The notes: generated by a model not told the origin, from the letters alone. DNA of 64,000 nucleotides from SABY01 sp964593705 (GCA_964593705.1 CAZQIV010000013.1:14881-78880); one strand, 5' to 3'; shown: positions 47,301-56,383, counted from the stretch's first letter. Translations and numbers: made by a program.

Positions 47301-47956
47301 CGGATGGTGATATCACCGGCATCTTTTGCAAATACGCTTACCGACAAAAGCTCAAAGGGATAAAGTACTTTAAAGTTTATGCCTTTTAAGTCGGTTGCTT
47401 CATAGCTGCCTGTTTCGCTCTTGTCTTTTTTTGCCACATAAGATATGCGCTGATCTTCCCTGATGTCATCTTCGGTTTCGATCAATACATCGTACAAACC
47501 ATTTAGATGCGTGAGCAGCTCATCACCGGATTTAGTACAATTATTTTTGAGCTTCCCTGCTATTTTATCCAAACAATAAGCAATGTCAGTGTTTTTTGAA
47601 ATCCAGGCATTTCTTACGCCGGTGATATCGATGAGCATTTTCCGGAGATCATCGAAAGATGCGGGAGCCGCGGGGAGTATTTCGGCTGCTGTATAAAAAT
47701 CACCGGTGTCGGGGTCGGTACCATTTATAATTTTGGTAAGCAGGTCTTTAATTTCGAAATCAGTCCGGTAACCCAGATCAGTAATGGCATAGCAAAGCAA
47801 TTCGAGGGTAGTAATGCCCGGATCGTGGATATTATAATCGGTCCACAGCTTGCTGCCCAACTTTTCAATATAAGCAAGGCCTTCGCTGCGAAGGAAACTA
47901 TAGTCCTGACTCTTCTTCAGTTTCAGGTTCTTTATAAGATGATCTATTTCAGACAT
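44327..47956 (-). CDS. large eCIS baseplate protein (Afp12-like)
   Basis: 1209 residues. The N-terminal signature LWTDYNIHDPGITTLELLCYAITDLGYR (about 37-65) is characteristic of the second large baseplate protein of eCIS. The same region binds the J-like partner. Internal beta-domain insertions (about 190-450) and helical blocks follow. The C-terminus FRATVFLPAWPKRFQSIRFRKMIERTLRLEAPAHVYLKICWL is a conserved block of the family. Its start overlaps the upstream baseplate gene by 13 bases. Together the two form the wedge ring that links hub and sheath. Confidence 0.82.
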   Translation of the reverse strand: MSEIDHLIKNLKLKKSQDYSFLRSEGLAYIEKLGSKLWTDYNIHDPGITTLELLCYAITDLGYRTDFEIKDLLTKIINGTDPDTGDFYTAAEILPAAPASFDDLRKMLIDITGVRNAWISKNTDIAYCLDKIAGKLKNNCTKSGDELLTHLNGLYDVLIETEDDIREDQRISYVAKKDKSETGSYEATDLKGINFKVLYPFELLSVSVFAKDAGDITIRLLKKDDEGNYLEEKLITTSLDSADEKVEITTGFKLTKGDYRIDARGTIPWLYSNDTYNYSKVSPSLLHLQSGFDGAFDDAKYYFFYDWKVAYKVMPFDKEKLDIGEQYPAIGGLNEKGSGAPGAFILPGNKGLRFNVYGKTFLNSVKIFPESAGLVQLSIKDSYGAEIFFDEYQVAADPDEGLNLLIETWLEPGATYEIQAGGSVKLYRETAISSFQTKANPGLEIISGSPTADYYFFFYNWEIIHYHPVPYTAWLTKTEVLEAAEDLIYKHRNLCEDLMQVRDLKSEFIGVCADIEVTDDADIQNILAEIFFGLEFYVSPPVIFYTIAELQNKGYTSDQIFEGPALQHGFIDNEEFMKIQRTCFLKTSDIIQIIMDIPGVIAVKEISLLSYIEVSAENPVKPGDNIVNLNGTKFIVTEKDWILELANPATMAPDFDPEKSKVVFYKDDLPYLPNKAKALDLYNEKRSLMSSRKLKGIQRDFPVPVGEFMDVEKYFPAQNDLPPTYMVGNNRVPESESELRKVQSKQFKAFLMFFEQILANYFSQLSHVRKLFDWKNEEIKTYFTQVVQDISGLEDIYIYDEEISDPDMAEQVFAKLNQIIETKKIAEDRKNRFLDHLIGRFAEDFTDYSLLMYAVYNESAAQKIIADKRDFMDDYPALSRDRGKGYDYRFPFLSGNLTGLQRRVSRLMGFDEVSRRNLAGDHLWIDRLEADEDGNCLKDTWRFEYRNAEGEVLFKSICCESRENICILLDATIRIGACLKNYHFDEDEQIWKLKNNCENGEVIGIVKTAEDTSLFEVRDYFNMLSQNEGFHLIEHILLRKRIDEDPFMPVQINAPDVECENACIEVKDPYSFRATVFLPAWPKRFQSIRFRKMIERTLRLEAPAHVYLKICWLSHCDMLGFEKVYNLWAETFAKAGVQYKGHPKIGLNDFAPGSEAHQLLSEHSERLEKLIYKLHHVDNVQALAGLHDCENPDSENPQITLNQMSLGSN

Positions 47957-50900
47957 GATACATCGATATCAAAGTTTATTACATGTTCGCTGCCCGACAC
48001 CAGGGCAGACGATGAGCCGGATGCTTTGGCTTCTTCAACTTCTTTGGTGGTTCCATAGGCATCGGTATGAAACATTTTAAATTCGGTAAGAAAATCTACA
48101 TAGTCGGTTTCTTCGATAAAGTTGAGCAGCGCCGAGCGATGTACACTTCCGCCGAGAACAAGGTCTTTGCCTTCATCATAAAGCCAGGGCGTTAGGAAAC
48201 GCTGAATGTCGTCCTGCAATTTGTTAGTGTAAAAACCTTTATCCTTTCCCGGTAAAAACTGTACGTTGAACGAAACTTTTACCTTTTCATAGACCGGATT
48301 CCTTACTTCAAGATTTACAAAATCGGAAATCAAAGCTTGGAGAAAGGCTTTGATTTCTTCCAGTTTGTTAAGGCTCAAACGTGGCTCCAGCGGATCCACA
48401 GCATTTTTGTTGCGCAGGTCAGGAATTACAACCACGCATACATTTCCGGGGGCGTGTTCACTTTCGTTGTTGGTGTGATTCACACATTTCACTTTATACA
48501 CTTCGGGGAACTGCTGCAACACAAGCCTTTCATAATCAAAAATGGTAACCCCCCGGCCTTTATGTCTGAGCCTTTCGCTTACGCGGATGTAGTATGCATT
48601 ATTTTCCTTGCCCAAAGTATTTGTTTCTTCGGCATCATCGGGATTGGCAGGCATCTCTTGCGCCTGGCCACCAAAGGAAGCAAAAGGCTGGAGCACTTTT
48701 TTTATTTCTGCCCTGCCCACTTTCAGTTTGTTTGCCAATCCTTCGGCAAGGGGTTCGCCGAGGCGGTCGAGGTCGTTCCCCCCGCTTTTGAAGAATGTTG
48801 ACTTCACGGCCTGGGGCAAAATGGCTATCGCCTTGCAAACCGCATCGCTGTCGCGGGGAACGGATGCCTTTATCCAGTGTTTACCCGACGGTAGCATGGT
48901 GTTTTCTTTGCTCATGGTTTTAGGCATGCAAAACTTGATAATGCCTGAACGGAGCAATCCATTGGTATCATCGGAGATAATTTCGGTGTTATCAAAATCA
49001 ATCCAGTTGTTGTAGGACAGATAAGACCATATTACTTCTTGTTTTTCCTTTTCGGGATTTTCACTTCCTTCGGCCACCTGGAAAAGAATGGCCAGATTTT
49101 GTTCCGGTTCCAGATATTCAATGCCAATAAACATTGAGCCTTCCGCATCAGCGCGTACATTATTTCCTTTACTGTCAATTATGATTTCGCCGGTGGTTTC
49201 ATCCTTTTCACTCACAAGAAATCCCGGAACCAGCATTTTTGATGTGCTTACATTTTTATCCGGTGCTTCACCAATGGCAAAAAACTCGTTGATGCCGAAG
49301 GGTTGGATGTGAAACAATTGCTCTACCCGGTTTTCGAAATCACTTTTTGAAAGGCTTGTAAAATCAATTTCCTGCGAGGAACTGTAATCCAACGAAATTT
49401 CAGAAATTACAGGAGTATAAGGTACCCTCGGAACGCCAAGTTCGTCAGGGTTGAGGGCTGCACTGGTAACCACCTCGGCAAAGTATTTATGGAAAAAGTG
49501 CTGATTTAATTTAAACCTGAGGAAACCACGCTCAAAGCCAAAGCCATAAGCTTCGAAAGGTTTGAGTGCCAGATTTCTGTCGGAAATCAAATCATTTATT
49601 TCATAAGTTTTTTCTGATTTTAGGATGCTACCAACCGTGTTAAATAGTTTTTGGTTGGAGTTTAGCAGATTCCATTCGCCTTTGTGCAAAATTTCAATAT
49701 CGGCTTTAAATGAATCGTTGTTGCCGGTAAAATACTTGGTGAATGTCCCGTTTGATTTGTACTGATAATTTTTGTAGTGGTCGCTGAAACTACTATCAGG
49801 CAAGTTGGTCCATTTCAAGTCGATCTTTAATTCGTAAGCATTGGGACCGGCCAGATACTTTTTAAAAATTTCGTGGCTGCCAATATAAAAACAACTCCCG
49901 ATTGCGGGAACCAGGCCAAAGGGCATAAATGGCTTCGCGGCATTGAGTTTTCCTACATCATTTTCTACAATAATATTTTTCAACCCTGTTACTTCAACAT
50001 GAAGATTTAGCTTCGTCAAATCAAGCGGCCTGAAATATTTGTAAGGATAAGATTTGCTGATATGTTTCCATTGTACCGGGTTTTTATCCGGCCTGTAAGC
50101 TTTCAGCCCTCCTGCACGCGATCTGAAAAGTTCATCTTCATAAAACACATAATCGCCCTTATTGTATTTGATTTCAGGATCATATTTTCCTGAATTGCTG
50201 CGGATTTTTGCCACATTAGCACAGTCTGTCGAATAGAGCAGATCGTTCAGTTTGTCGATACCAAAGCCTTTTATGGCAGTCAATTCCCGCAAGGAAGAAA
50301 AGTTTCCTGCTTCGATTATTCTTTTGGCAACTGTGATCCCAATGTCATAATCATCAATTTGATCCCCATAGCCTGTTTCCGGATTATCAGCTACCGGCCC
50401 GGTTTCAGGTTCTGTCCCGGCAATATCTTTTGCGGTTTTTGCATTATTTATAAACTGGAGTGCCCTGTTTACAAGTACTTCATTTAAGGTGTCGATTTCA
50501 TCGATGCTGTTTAATGGTACAAACGATCCTTGCAATTGGGAAGCATCCAAACCATCGTTGTCGAGGATAAATTTTGCAACAGGATAAATTGTTTCGAAAC
50601 CATCTTTCAATACCTCATTATCAAAATTTACAATCGAAGGAGACTCAGGCCCCAGTTCAACTTTGAAAATATATTGCCCGCTGTTATCTGAAATGGTTTT
50701 TATTTGTACCTCAGTTATTTGTCCTGATACCCATGCTTCCTTTCCACTCAAATATACCTTAATATTGTTTTTTAATTCGCAGGAAATCTGATTAATGACA
50801 AAGGAACTGTTGTTGAATATTTTATTTTTCGGATCATCAAAATCGAAGGTAAAGGTAATGATGCGCCGGCCTTCGGCTAATTGCAGTATGGGCGAAGCCA

Positions 50901-52143
50901 CGGCAAACCCGATTTTTGCGTAGGGCATATTTTCATTACCAAAGGTTTGCCATTTACCATCGGCATCTTCAATATCAGCATCTATGCCATCAGCAGAATT
51001 TGCTTTAGCTGCCGCATAGATATTTTGGATAATGTAGGGTGTTTCACTATTTGGGTTTTGATTGTTATATTCCTTTTTAATAAATATCGATTTAAAGGCA
51101 GTAGCCTCATCAATTTTGGCTTTGTTTACCACCAATTCATCATCGCTTGCAAATAGGATTTCAGCGCCCAGGCTGTCTTTACCATCTTTGAGCAAGGTAT
51201 CTTTTTGGATGAGGTGTGTTTGAAAAGCTTTCGCCAATTCAAAAATGTGGTGCACACTATCAGGCTGTTCGGGTTTGCTTTCAAGTTGCAGCACATCCCT
51301 GTAATAAAAATCGAGATGGCGTCGTGTGATGGTGTTCAGGTGATTACGCGCGTGAATGAAAAGGCTGATGAAGGTAAGGAACAAGGCCATGTATGGCTGA
51401 TGTTCGGGATAATCGTTGAGGGTTTCCTCTAAAAAAGTAGGTGCATCATCCTGCAAATCGCGAAGTTCACGGAATATTTTTTCGAATATTTTTTTCAGTT
51501 CAGTGGCGACCTCATTCAACGCGTCAGGATCTGAATCCAACGCCGTGGGATCGTCTATCAGGCTGATGTCTTCGATATTTTGTGTATTCCAAAGCTCATC
51601 AAAATCTGCATTATCAGCATAGCAGAAATCCAGGCCTGTGCTTTCCTTAAAAATCCGGCACAATGAAATTGTATTTCGGAGGGCTTCATTTAATACCGAC
51701 TGGATTTTTACCTTTAGTGATGTTTTTAGATCAAGGCCATCCACCGAGTTTTGATACCAGTTATCTATTTCAGTGAAGGCCGAAAAAAGGGTTTTAAATT
51801 GTTTCCCAATCCCCTGTTTTTTGTCGGGGATATTATTCCCGCTTGTTTTGATATATGCTAAATCGAAATCTGATTTTAGCACCTCCAGGTCTTTATTCAG
51901 GATAACTGAAATCAGTGTGCTGATATCCTTTTCGATGAATACCTGCCAGTTGCCATCTCGTTGGTTGCTGTTGTTGTAGAATTTAATGGTTTGGGCAAAT
52001 TTTCGTGCATAGATCAGCAGGTCGTCCATTTCCCTTTCGTCCACCGAAACATAGAGAGGGTGCAGCGCATCAACAAGGCGTTGGTTTTGATTCGTTCCGT
52101 CCCGCTGCAGGGGGTTCAGCTTAAAGCACTTTTTACTCATCAT
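47944..52143 (-). CDS. baseplate J/gp47-like wedge protein (Afp11-like)
   Basis: 1399 residues. The C-terminal third (RVSERLRHKGRGVTIFDYERLVLQQFPEVYKVKCVNH ... FLQALISDFVNLEVRNPVYEKVKVSFNVQF) matches the gpJ/gp47 baseplate fold used in Afp11. Also present: an N-terminal helical module (ALHPLYVSVDEREMDDLLIYARKFA) and an apparent helix-hairpin-helix (FSSLRELTAIKGFGIDKLNDLL, about 605-635). Longer than many homologues because of inserted beta domains. First ATG 52143, with a second ATG immediately after. Nine bases downstream of the gp25 gene. Confidence 0.85.
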   Translation of the reverse strand: MMSKKCFKLNPLQRDGTNQNQRLVDALHPLYVSVDEREMDDLLIYARKFAQTIKFYNNSNQRDGNWQVFIEKDISTLISVILNKDLEVLKSDFDLAYIKTSGNNIPDKKQGIGKQFKTLFSAFTEIDNWYQNSVDGLDLKTSLKVKIQSVLNEALRNTISLCRIFKESTGLDFCYADNADFDELWNTQNIEDISLIDDPTALDSDPDALNEVATELKKIFEKIFRELRDLQDDAPTFLEETLNDYPEHQPYMALFLTFISLFIHARNHLNTITRRHLDFYYRDVLQLESKPEQPDSVHHIFELAKAFQTHLIQKDTLLKDGKDSLGAEILFASDDELVVNKAKIDEATAFKSIFIKKEYNNQNPNSETPYIIQNIYAAAKANSADGIDADIEDADGKWQTFGNENMPYAKIGFAVASPILQLAEGRRIITFTFDFDDPKNKIFNNSSFVINQISCELKNNIKVYLSGKEAWVSGQITEVQIKTISDNSGQYIFKVELGPESPSIVNFDNEVLKDGFETIYPVAKFILDNDGLDASQLQGSFVPLNSIDEIDTLNEVLVNRALQFINNAKTAKDIAGTEPETGPVADNPETGYGDQIDDYDIGITVAKRIIEAGNFSSLRELTAIKGFGIDKLNDLLYSTDCANVAKIRSNSGKYDPEIKYNKGDYVFYEDELFRSRAGGLKAYRPDKNPVQWKHISKSYPYKYFRPLDLTKLNLHVEVTGLKNIIVENDVGKLNAAKPFMPFGLVPAIGSCFYIGSHEIFKKYLAGPNAYELKIDLKWTNLPDSSFSDHYKNYQYKSNGTFTKYFTGNNDSFKADIEILHKGEWNLLNSNQKLFNTVGSILKSEKTYEINDLISDRNLALKPFEAYGFGFERGFLRFKLNQHFFHKYFAEVVTSAALNPDELGVPRVPYTPVISEISLDYSSSQEIDFTSLSKSDFENRVEQLFHIQPFGINEFFAIGEAPDKNVSTSKMLVPGFLVSEKDETTGEIIIDSKGNNVRADAEGSMFIGIEYLEPEQNLAILFQVAEGSENPEKEKQEVIWSYLSYNNWIDFDNTEIISDDTNGLLRSGIIKFCMPKTMSKENTMLPSGKHWIKASVPRDSDAVCKAIAILPQAVKSTFFKSGGNDLDRLGEPLAEGLANKLKVGRAEIKKVLQPFASFGGQAQEMPANPDDAEETNTLGKENNAYYIRVSERLRHKGRGVTIFDYERLVLQQFPEVYKVKCVNHTNNESEHAPGNVCVVVIPDLRNKNAVDPLEPRLSLNKLEEIKAFLQALISDFVNLEVRNPVYEKVKVSFNVQFLPGKDKGFYTNKLQDDIQRFLTPWLYDEGKDLVLGGSVHRSALLNFIEETDYVDFLTEFKMFHTDAYGTTKEVEEAKASGSSSALVSGSEHVINFDIDVSCLK

Positions 52144-52152
52144 TTAAAATGT

Positions 52153-52560
52153 TTATACTGTTGTTCCTTCGGTTTTGTAAAATGGAAATACATAATTGTA
52201 CCTGGTGTTGGTAACAGCGATGGTGTATTCGATGTTAATTTCCAGTTTCCCTTCATTTACGATAGGTTCGATGGAAATTTCGTTCACCAGGATTCGTGGC
52301 TCAAAATATAGAATTGCTGTTTCGATCAAATCTTTTACGTAAGTTATCAAAGTAGAATCAAGGGGCTCAAAGATCAGCCTGTCGAGGTTACATCCGTATT
52401 TGGCTTGCATAATTCTTTCGCCCACCCTTGTGCTCAGCAATATTTCAAGGCTTTGTTCAATATCCAATCTTCCCGAGGCCATTTCCACTTTTTGGTCAGT
52501 TTTTGTAAAAGTGGGGGGGAAGCCCCAACCTGTTCCTATAAATTTGTGATCTGAATTCAT
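52153..52560 (-). CDS. gp25/GPW-like baseplate protein (Afp9-like)
   Basis: 135 residues. Start at 52560 (MNSDHKFIGTGWGFPPTF); an open frame continues upstream into the PAAR gene but overlaps it. Core gp25 pattern: DIEQSLEILLSTRVGERIMQAKYGCNLDRLIFEPLD ... ILYFEPRILVNEISI. In T4, Afp and PVC this small protein joins the sheath to the wedge. Two bases after the PAAR stop. Confidence 0.9.
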   Translation of the reverse strand: MNSDHKFIGTGWGFPPTFTKTDQKVEMASGRLDIEQSLEILLSTRVGERIMQAKYGCNLDRLIFEPLDSTLITYVKDLIETAILYFEPRILVNEISIEPIVNEGKLEINIEYTIAVTNTRYNYVFPFYKTEGTTV

Positions 52561-52562
52561 AA

Positions 52563-52841
52563 TTATCCTATTAATACCGTTGGTGAACCAATAGCCGCCG
52601 AAGCGCCGCAAATACATACATCGCCCACACGCAGGGCGGGCTTACCACCAATAAGCACAGTTGTACTTCCTGTGGGGAAAGGGCTCACCGTTGGTTGATG
52701 AACATTGGGCGGCAGCACACAGGTATGATTGTCGCCTGCCACTGCTGCCGGCAACCCTCCAATTAAAACTGTAGGATCACCAGGGCCGATGATGGTTCCG
52801 CCATGGGTTGAAATGTCTGTAACTCTTGCTGCTGCCGGCAT
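52563..52841 (-). CDS. PAAR-repeat spike tip protein (Afp10-like)
   Basis: 92 residues, a single PAAR cone: MPAAARVTDISTHGG, TVLIGGLPAAVAGDNHTC, TTVLIGGKPALRVGDVCICG and a closing GSPTVLIG. The His and Cys residues that bind the tip metal are present (HGG, HTC, CICG). Sharpens the VgrG-like spike. No C-terminal effector extension. Six bases from the spike gene stop. Confidence 0.92.
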   Translation of the reverse strand: MPAAARVTDISTHGGTIIGPGDPTVLIGGLPAAVAGDNHTCVLPPNVHQPTVSPFPTGSTTVLIGGKPALRVGDVCICGASAAIGSPTVLIG

Positions 52842-52847
52842 CTTTTA

Positions 52848-54596
52848 TCAGTTTATTTTTACTAACGATCCTTTAATTTCTGTCATGGCGCCCGATGATA
52901 CTTCCGATCCTGCACTACCCTCGGCTTTAAAGTTTGCTTGTGCCTTGAGGCTGATGTTCGTTCCTTCGATATTGATATCGCCACTGGCTTTTATGGTAAC
53001 ATCGCTGGCCGATTCCATCAGAATTCCCGAGCTGTCCATGGTCATTTTGTTATTGTTTTCATCCGTGATCTCCATTTTACCCTCATCATCGCTAAAGGTC
53101 AATGTATTTCCGTTGGGGGTTTCTATTTGTATCACTTTTTTATCATCGTCAAACATCAGCTTCATTTCGCTCCGTGTAACGAAGCCTTTTTCGTGGTTAT
53201 CATCGGCAGGAGCGACTGGGGATGGTAAGGCACTGCTGTGCAACATGCCCAGAATTACGGGGTTGCGCGGGTCATCGTTCATGAAACCGAGCACTACTTC
53301 ATCTTGAATTTCAGGCCTGAAGAATGATCCGCGATTGTCCCCGGCATCGAGCAAGGCCACCCGTGCCCATACCCCTTCCGACCTGTCGATGAGTGGCATG
53401 CACACCTGCACACGAAACTCGCCATCAGGATCACCTTCAAGTGCGGTAACGATTCCAATCTGCAAGCCATTAACGGCAGGTAATATTCCCGATGCCCGGG
53501 TGTCGATAATGCCCTCTGTTTCTTCACTAAACCATTTTCCCGAAATTCCGATCCCCAGGTTTGTTATCCAGTTTTCGGAGCTAATTTCGTGTCGCACAGC
53601 CGATACATAAGCATTGCCATTAAAATGGTTACCAATTCCGTTCAACTCCACCATATTTCCCGGTTTTATATCGCCGTAGCCTTGTATTTGAAAACGGCCT
53701 TTGACTTTCGAAATCTTACTTTTTGTATTTTGTGCATTGGCCCATGCCTGCAACTCCATATCTTTCAGCCCACCACCATGCGATAATCCAAAAGCATCCA
53801 AACCGATGATCTCTGAAAGGTCATTAGGTGTGATATCTCCGGGAAGTTGCCCTGCAAAAGTTTCCGACTCGCTTTCGATGATGTCCTGATTGGCTTTATC
53901 CCAGGATGTGGCTTTAACACCGGCAAACTGATCGCGTGAATCCATTTCGGTTTCAAAGGCAAGAATGTTGTCTCCAAAAATCAGCGACAACTCCGGTGAA
54001 GCTGATAAATCCGGGGTTTTTAATTTTAGGATATTGTCGTCGGTAAACACCTGCATTCCCATAGTATCGGCACGCGAAACGATAAAATCCCAATCGGTGG
54101 CATAGTATTGTACCATGCTTTGATGGCTTACGCCGGTGTCGTCAATTTCGGTTTGGAGTCCGGTTTCAGAAGCTATTTCCCGGATGATGTCGCTGTCAGT
54201 GGAATCGTAGAAATATTTATTTTTCCTTCCAACTGTAAGTTTTACGGCTTTATCGCTACACAATATTCTGAAAACCGAAGTCCTGTCCTTTTGTGCCTTG
54301 ATGCTGCTTTTTACAATGATTCCTTTAAAGATTACAAGTTCATCAGAATGGTAACCTGCATGAACCTCGAAGGCCTTGCCGGGTAAAAATTCTTCGGCAT
54401 TGCTAACGGGAAAATCCTCCAGAGCAGGATCGCCATCTGTAAAAGTAACCTGAGCCGTGCTAATCCTGTTGGCCTCTTTCGTAACCACAATCGAAACTAC
54501 CTGGTAAACATCGCTTACCTGCGTGCCCTCCGATAACAATTTGAATGTAACCAGATCGGATGGCTGTGAAGTAGGTATTCTTCTTTCGTTAGCCAT
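52848..54596 (-). CDS. VgrG-like spike/hub protein (Afp8-like)
   Basis: 582 residues. A gp27-like hub domain (VYQVVSIVVTKEANRISTAQVTFTDGD ... VQYYATDWDFIVSRADTMGMQVF). An OB-fold gp5 domain follows at about 375-460 (GIVTALEGDPDGEFRVQVCMP ... WARVALLDAGDNRGSFFRPEIQDEVVLGFMNDDPRNPVILGM). Then a short beta-helix spike (NGNTLTFSDDEGKMEITDENN ... DVTIKASGDINIEGTNISLK). Trimer at the tube base carrying the PAAR tip. Its ATG shares one base with the upstream stop (TAATG). Confidence 0.93.
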   Translation of the reverse strand: MANERRIPTSQPSDLVTFKLLSEGTQVSDVYQVVSIVVTKEANRISTAQVTFTDGDPALEDFPVSNAEEFLPGKAFEVHAGYHSDELVIFKGIIVKSSIKAQKDRTSVFRILCSDKAVKLTVGRKNKYFYDSTDSDIIREIASETGLQTEIDDTGVSHQSMVQYYATDWDFIVSRADTMGMQVFTDDNILKLKTPDLSASPELSLIFGDNILAFETEMDSRDQFAGVKATSWDKANQDIIESESETFAGQLPGDITPNDLSEIIGLDAFGLSHGGGLKDMELQAWANAQNTKSKISKVKGRFQIQGYGDIKPGNMVELNGIGNHFNGNAYVSAVRHEISSENWITNLGIGISGKWFSEETEGIIDTRASGILPAVNGLQIGIVTALEGDPDGEFRVQVCMPLIDRSEGVWARVALLDAGDNRGSFFRPEIQDEVVLGFMNDDPRNPVILGMLHSSALPSPVAPADDNHEKGFVTRSEMKLMFDDDKKVIQIETPNGNTLTFSDDEGKMEITDENNNKMTMDSSGILMESASDVTIKASGDINIEGTNISLKAQANFKAEGSAGSEVSSGAMTEIKGSLVKIN

Positions 54597-55267
54597 TATT
54601 GATCCTTATTTTTTATGGGTGGAAAAGTCAATTGTGTTCCCGTTTTTAAGTTTCTGAAATGCTTTAATTTATTGGCCGCTGCAAGTTGAAAGTAGTAAGC
54701 CGGGTCGTTGTATATCCTGTTTGCCATCAAAGGCAGCGTAGCTTTATCCTGCACCTGGCGAACATGGGTGAGGTCGGGAGAGTTTTTCCGTTCCCTCGCC
54801 ACACGCAGCGTTTCTTCGATATTCTCCGAAAAAACGGCTTTCACCTTTGCCCGTAGCGGGTCGCCGTTCGACTTGAACAGGTTATAAGTGATTTCTGCCG
54901 ATTTCAGCACACACTTCAAGGCAAGTTTGCTCCAGGCAAGCTTCAGGTATAAAGGGCGATGGATTTCACCGTCATGTTTACCTGTTACTTTCAGGAAATG
55001 CTCCACCTCTTTATGTACATCCTTTTCCTCAACTACTGCACCCGTGCCGTCAAAAACAAGGTCGAAGGTATAGTCCTGCGGTTTGATCTTCCCAAAAACC
55101 TGGGGGCTGCTGGTGGTTCCGGCACCCTGTTCGTCCTGATATTCCAGCTCATACTTTTGGGTATAAGCCGTGGGATTGAACATGGCCGTAAAGGTCTCCG
55201 CAGCTGAATCAGAATAATCCGGCTGGCGGTGGGCTTCAATCGTCAACTTTTTTAAGTGTCCGGCCAT
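54596..55267 (-). CDS. eCIS inner-tube/hub connector with LysM-like end (Afp7-like)
   Basis: 223 residues. The N-terminal tube-initiator domain (FTAMFNPTAYTQKYELEYQDEQGAG ... YTFDLVFDGTGAV) is followed by a C-terminal LysM-like module (ATLPLMANRIYNDPAYYFQLAAANKLKHFRNLKTGTQLTFPP). It connects the first tube ring to the VgrG-like hub. The start codon abuts the stop of the DUF5908 gene with no spacer. Confidence 0.9.
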   Translation of the reverse strand: MAGHLKKLTIEAHRQPDYSDSAAETFTAMFNPTAYTQKYELEYQDEQGAGTTSSPQVFGKIKPQDYTFDLVFDGTGAVVEEKDVHKEVEHFLKVTGKHDGEIHRPLYLKLAWSKLALKCVLKSAEITYNLFKSNGDPLRAKVKAVFSENIEETLRVARERKNSPDLTHVRQVQDKATLPLMANRIYNDPAYYFQLAAANKLKHFRNLKTGTQLTFPPIKNKDQ

Positions 55268-55429
55268 TTATCGCTCCTTTTTTTCTTTGAGAATTTCCAT
55301 TACCTGATCAACACAATCCTGAACCAGCTGCTGCCGCTGTTCCTTTGTAATTCCTCCGGCCTGAGCGCTGGGCTTAACATTGCTGCCAACCTCAGCACGA
55401 ATTACGAGTTCCTTAATTTCGATAGGCAT
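55268..55429 (-). CDS. DUF5908-type small eCIS protein (Afp6 position)
   Basis: 53 residues: MPIEIKELVIRAEVG at the start, a Gln/Gly linker, then an amphipathic helix (KEQRQQLVQDCVDQVMEIL). The MPIEIKELxIR opening is typical of DUF5908 proteins found between tube and hub genes in eCIS loci. Three bases after the second tube gene and directly joined to the Afp7-like gene. Function unknown; probably a small adaptor or chaperone. Confidence 0.82.
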   Translation of the reverse strand: MPIEIKELVIRAEVGSNVKPSAQAGGITKEQRQQLVQDCVDQVMEILKEKKER

Positions 55430-55432
55430 AAT

Positions 55433-55870
55433 TTACAATTTTCGCATGATTCGATAAGCAAGTTCCATGGTTTCAATTACCAGTGAATTGTCCTGTGCTT
55501 TAAAATCGGAAACCGACCACTTTACCGGATAGGCACCAAAAAATCTCCAGGTGGCTATGGGCAGGTGGTTTTCGTTGAGCAACACAACCGTGATGTCCGA
55601 GGGTTTAAACTTAAACTGCTCAATAGCATCCCTGCACCAGTCCAGCACCTTGGAGTTATTTACCAATCCACGTTTAAGCACGAGATTGTTAAACTTGATG
55701 CCTGTGGGCAGTTTGTAGGTAACATCAGCGCCTCCTTCGCGCAAATCCTCGGTGGTAATCTCTGCACCAAGACCTGTTACTTCCTGAAAAAAGTGATCGC
55801 TCAAAGAAATGCCCAGGCCAAAATCCACGGCAAAATGAAATCCTACAGGTATATTATGCACATCTTCCAT
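55433..55870 (-). CDS. eCIS tube protein 2 (Afp5-like, gp19/Hcp fold)
   Basis: 145 residues. Tube signature VGFHFAVDFGLG ... FQEVTGLGAEITTEDLREGG ... NNLVLKRGLVNNSKVLDWC ... VVLLNENHLPIATWRFFGAYPVKWSVSDFKAQDNSLVIETMELAY. More diverged from tube protein 1 than a simple duplicate; in Afp and PVC the second tube protein forms the ring next to the hub. In the operon between tube 1 (41 bases) and DUF5908 (3 bases). Confidence 0.92.
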   Translation of the reverse strand: MEDVHNIPVGFHFAVDFGLGISLSDHFFQEVTGLGAEITTEDLREGGADVTYKLPTGIKFNNLVLKRGLVNNSKVLDWCRDAIEQFKFKPSDITVVLLNENHLPIATWRFFGAYPVKWSVSDFKAQDNSLVIETMELAYRIMRKL

Positions 55871-55911
55871 ACATCCGATTTCTAAAACTCAGCTCTTAAA
55901 CTTTACTTTTC

Positions 55912-56340
55912 TTATTCGTTGTCTATCCTTATGCCTTCATGCACGATTTCTATCTGCTCAATGGCCACTTCGTTTCCTGTTGCTTTCAGGTCGGGCGAAG
56001 TAATTTTTGTTGGCCAGGCATTTACCACCTTCCACACCACAACGGGATTGTGCTCTTCGTCGAGCAGGCTAATGGTGATATCGCGCCTTTCTGGTTTGTT
56101 GAGTTTGATTTGGTTGTACCATGCATAAAACTCATTGTCGCCTTTAAACACACCCCTTTTCAGGGTGATGTTCCCATACTTTTTCATGCCGGGCATTTTC
56201 GTTACCGAATATTCCGGGCTGAGGCCGTGGCGGTATTCGATGGGTTGAACCTCAATGTTTAATCCTGTCACTTCCGAGAAGCCGATCTGGGTGCCACCCC
56301 ATTCAACCAGGAAGTGAAATACTGTCATTGGATAAGCCAT
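55912..56340 (-). CDS. eCIS tube protein 1 (Afp1-like)
   Basis: 142 residues. MAYPMTVFHFLVEWGGTQIGFSEVTGL ... YSVTKMPGMKKYGNITLKRGVFKGDNEFYAWYNQI ... ITISLLDEEHNPVVVWKVVNAWPTKITSPDLKATGNEVAIEQIEIVHEG. This is the main tube protein that stacks as hexamers inside the sheath. It immediately follows the sheath gene, as in Afp, PVC and AlgoCIS-type systems. Confidence 0.94.
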   Translation of the reverse strand: MAYPMTVFHFLVEWGGTQIGFSEVTGLNIEVQPIEYRHGLSPEYSVTKMPGMKKYGNITLKRGVFKGDNEFYAWYNQIKLNKPERRDITISLLDEEHNPVVVWKVVNAWPTKITSPDLKATGNEVAIEQIEIVHEGIRIDNE

Positions 56341-56383
56341 AATTGTATGATTTATATTAATTTTTATTCAAACATATTGTATT

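Noticed and set aside
48337..48801. Plus-strand open frame of 154 codons inside the J-like baseplate gene
   Set aside because: Shadow of a strongly supported gene on the other strand; no family likeness.
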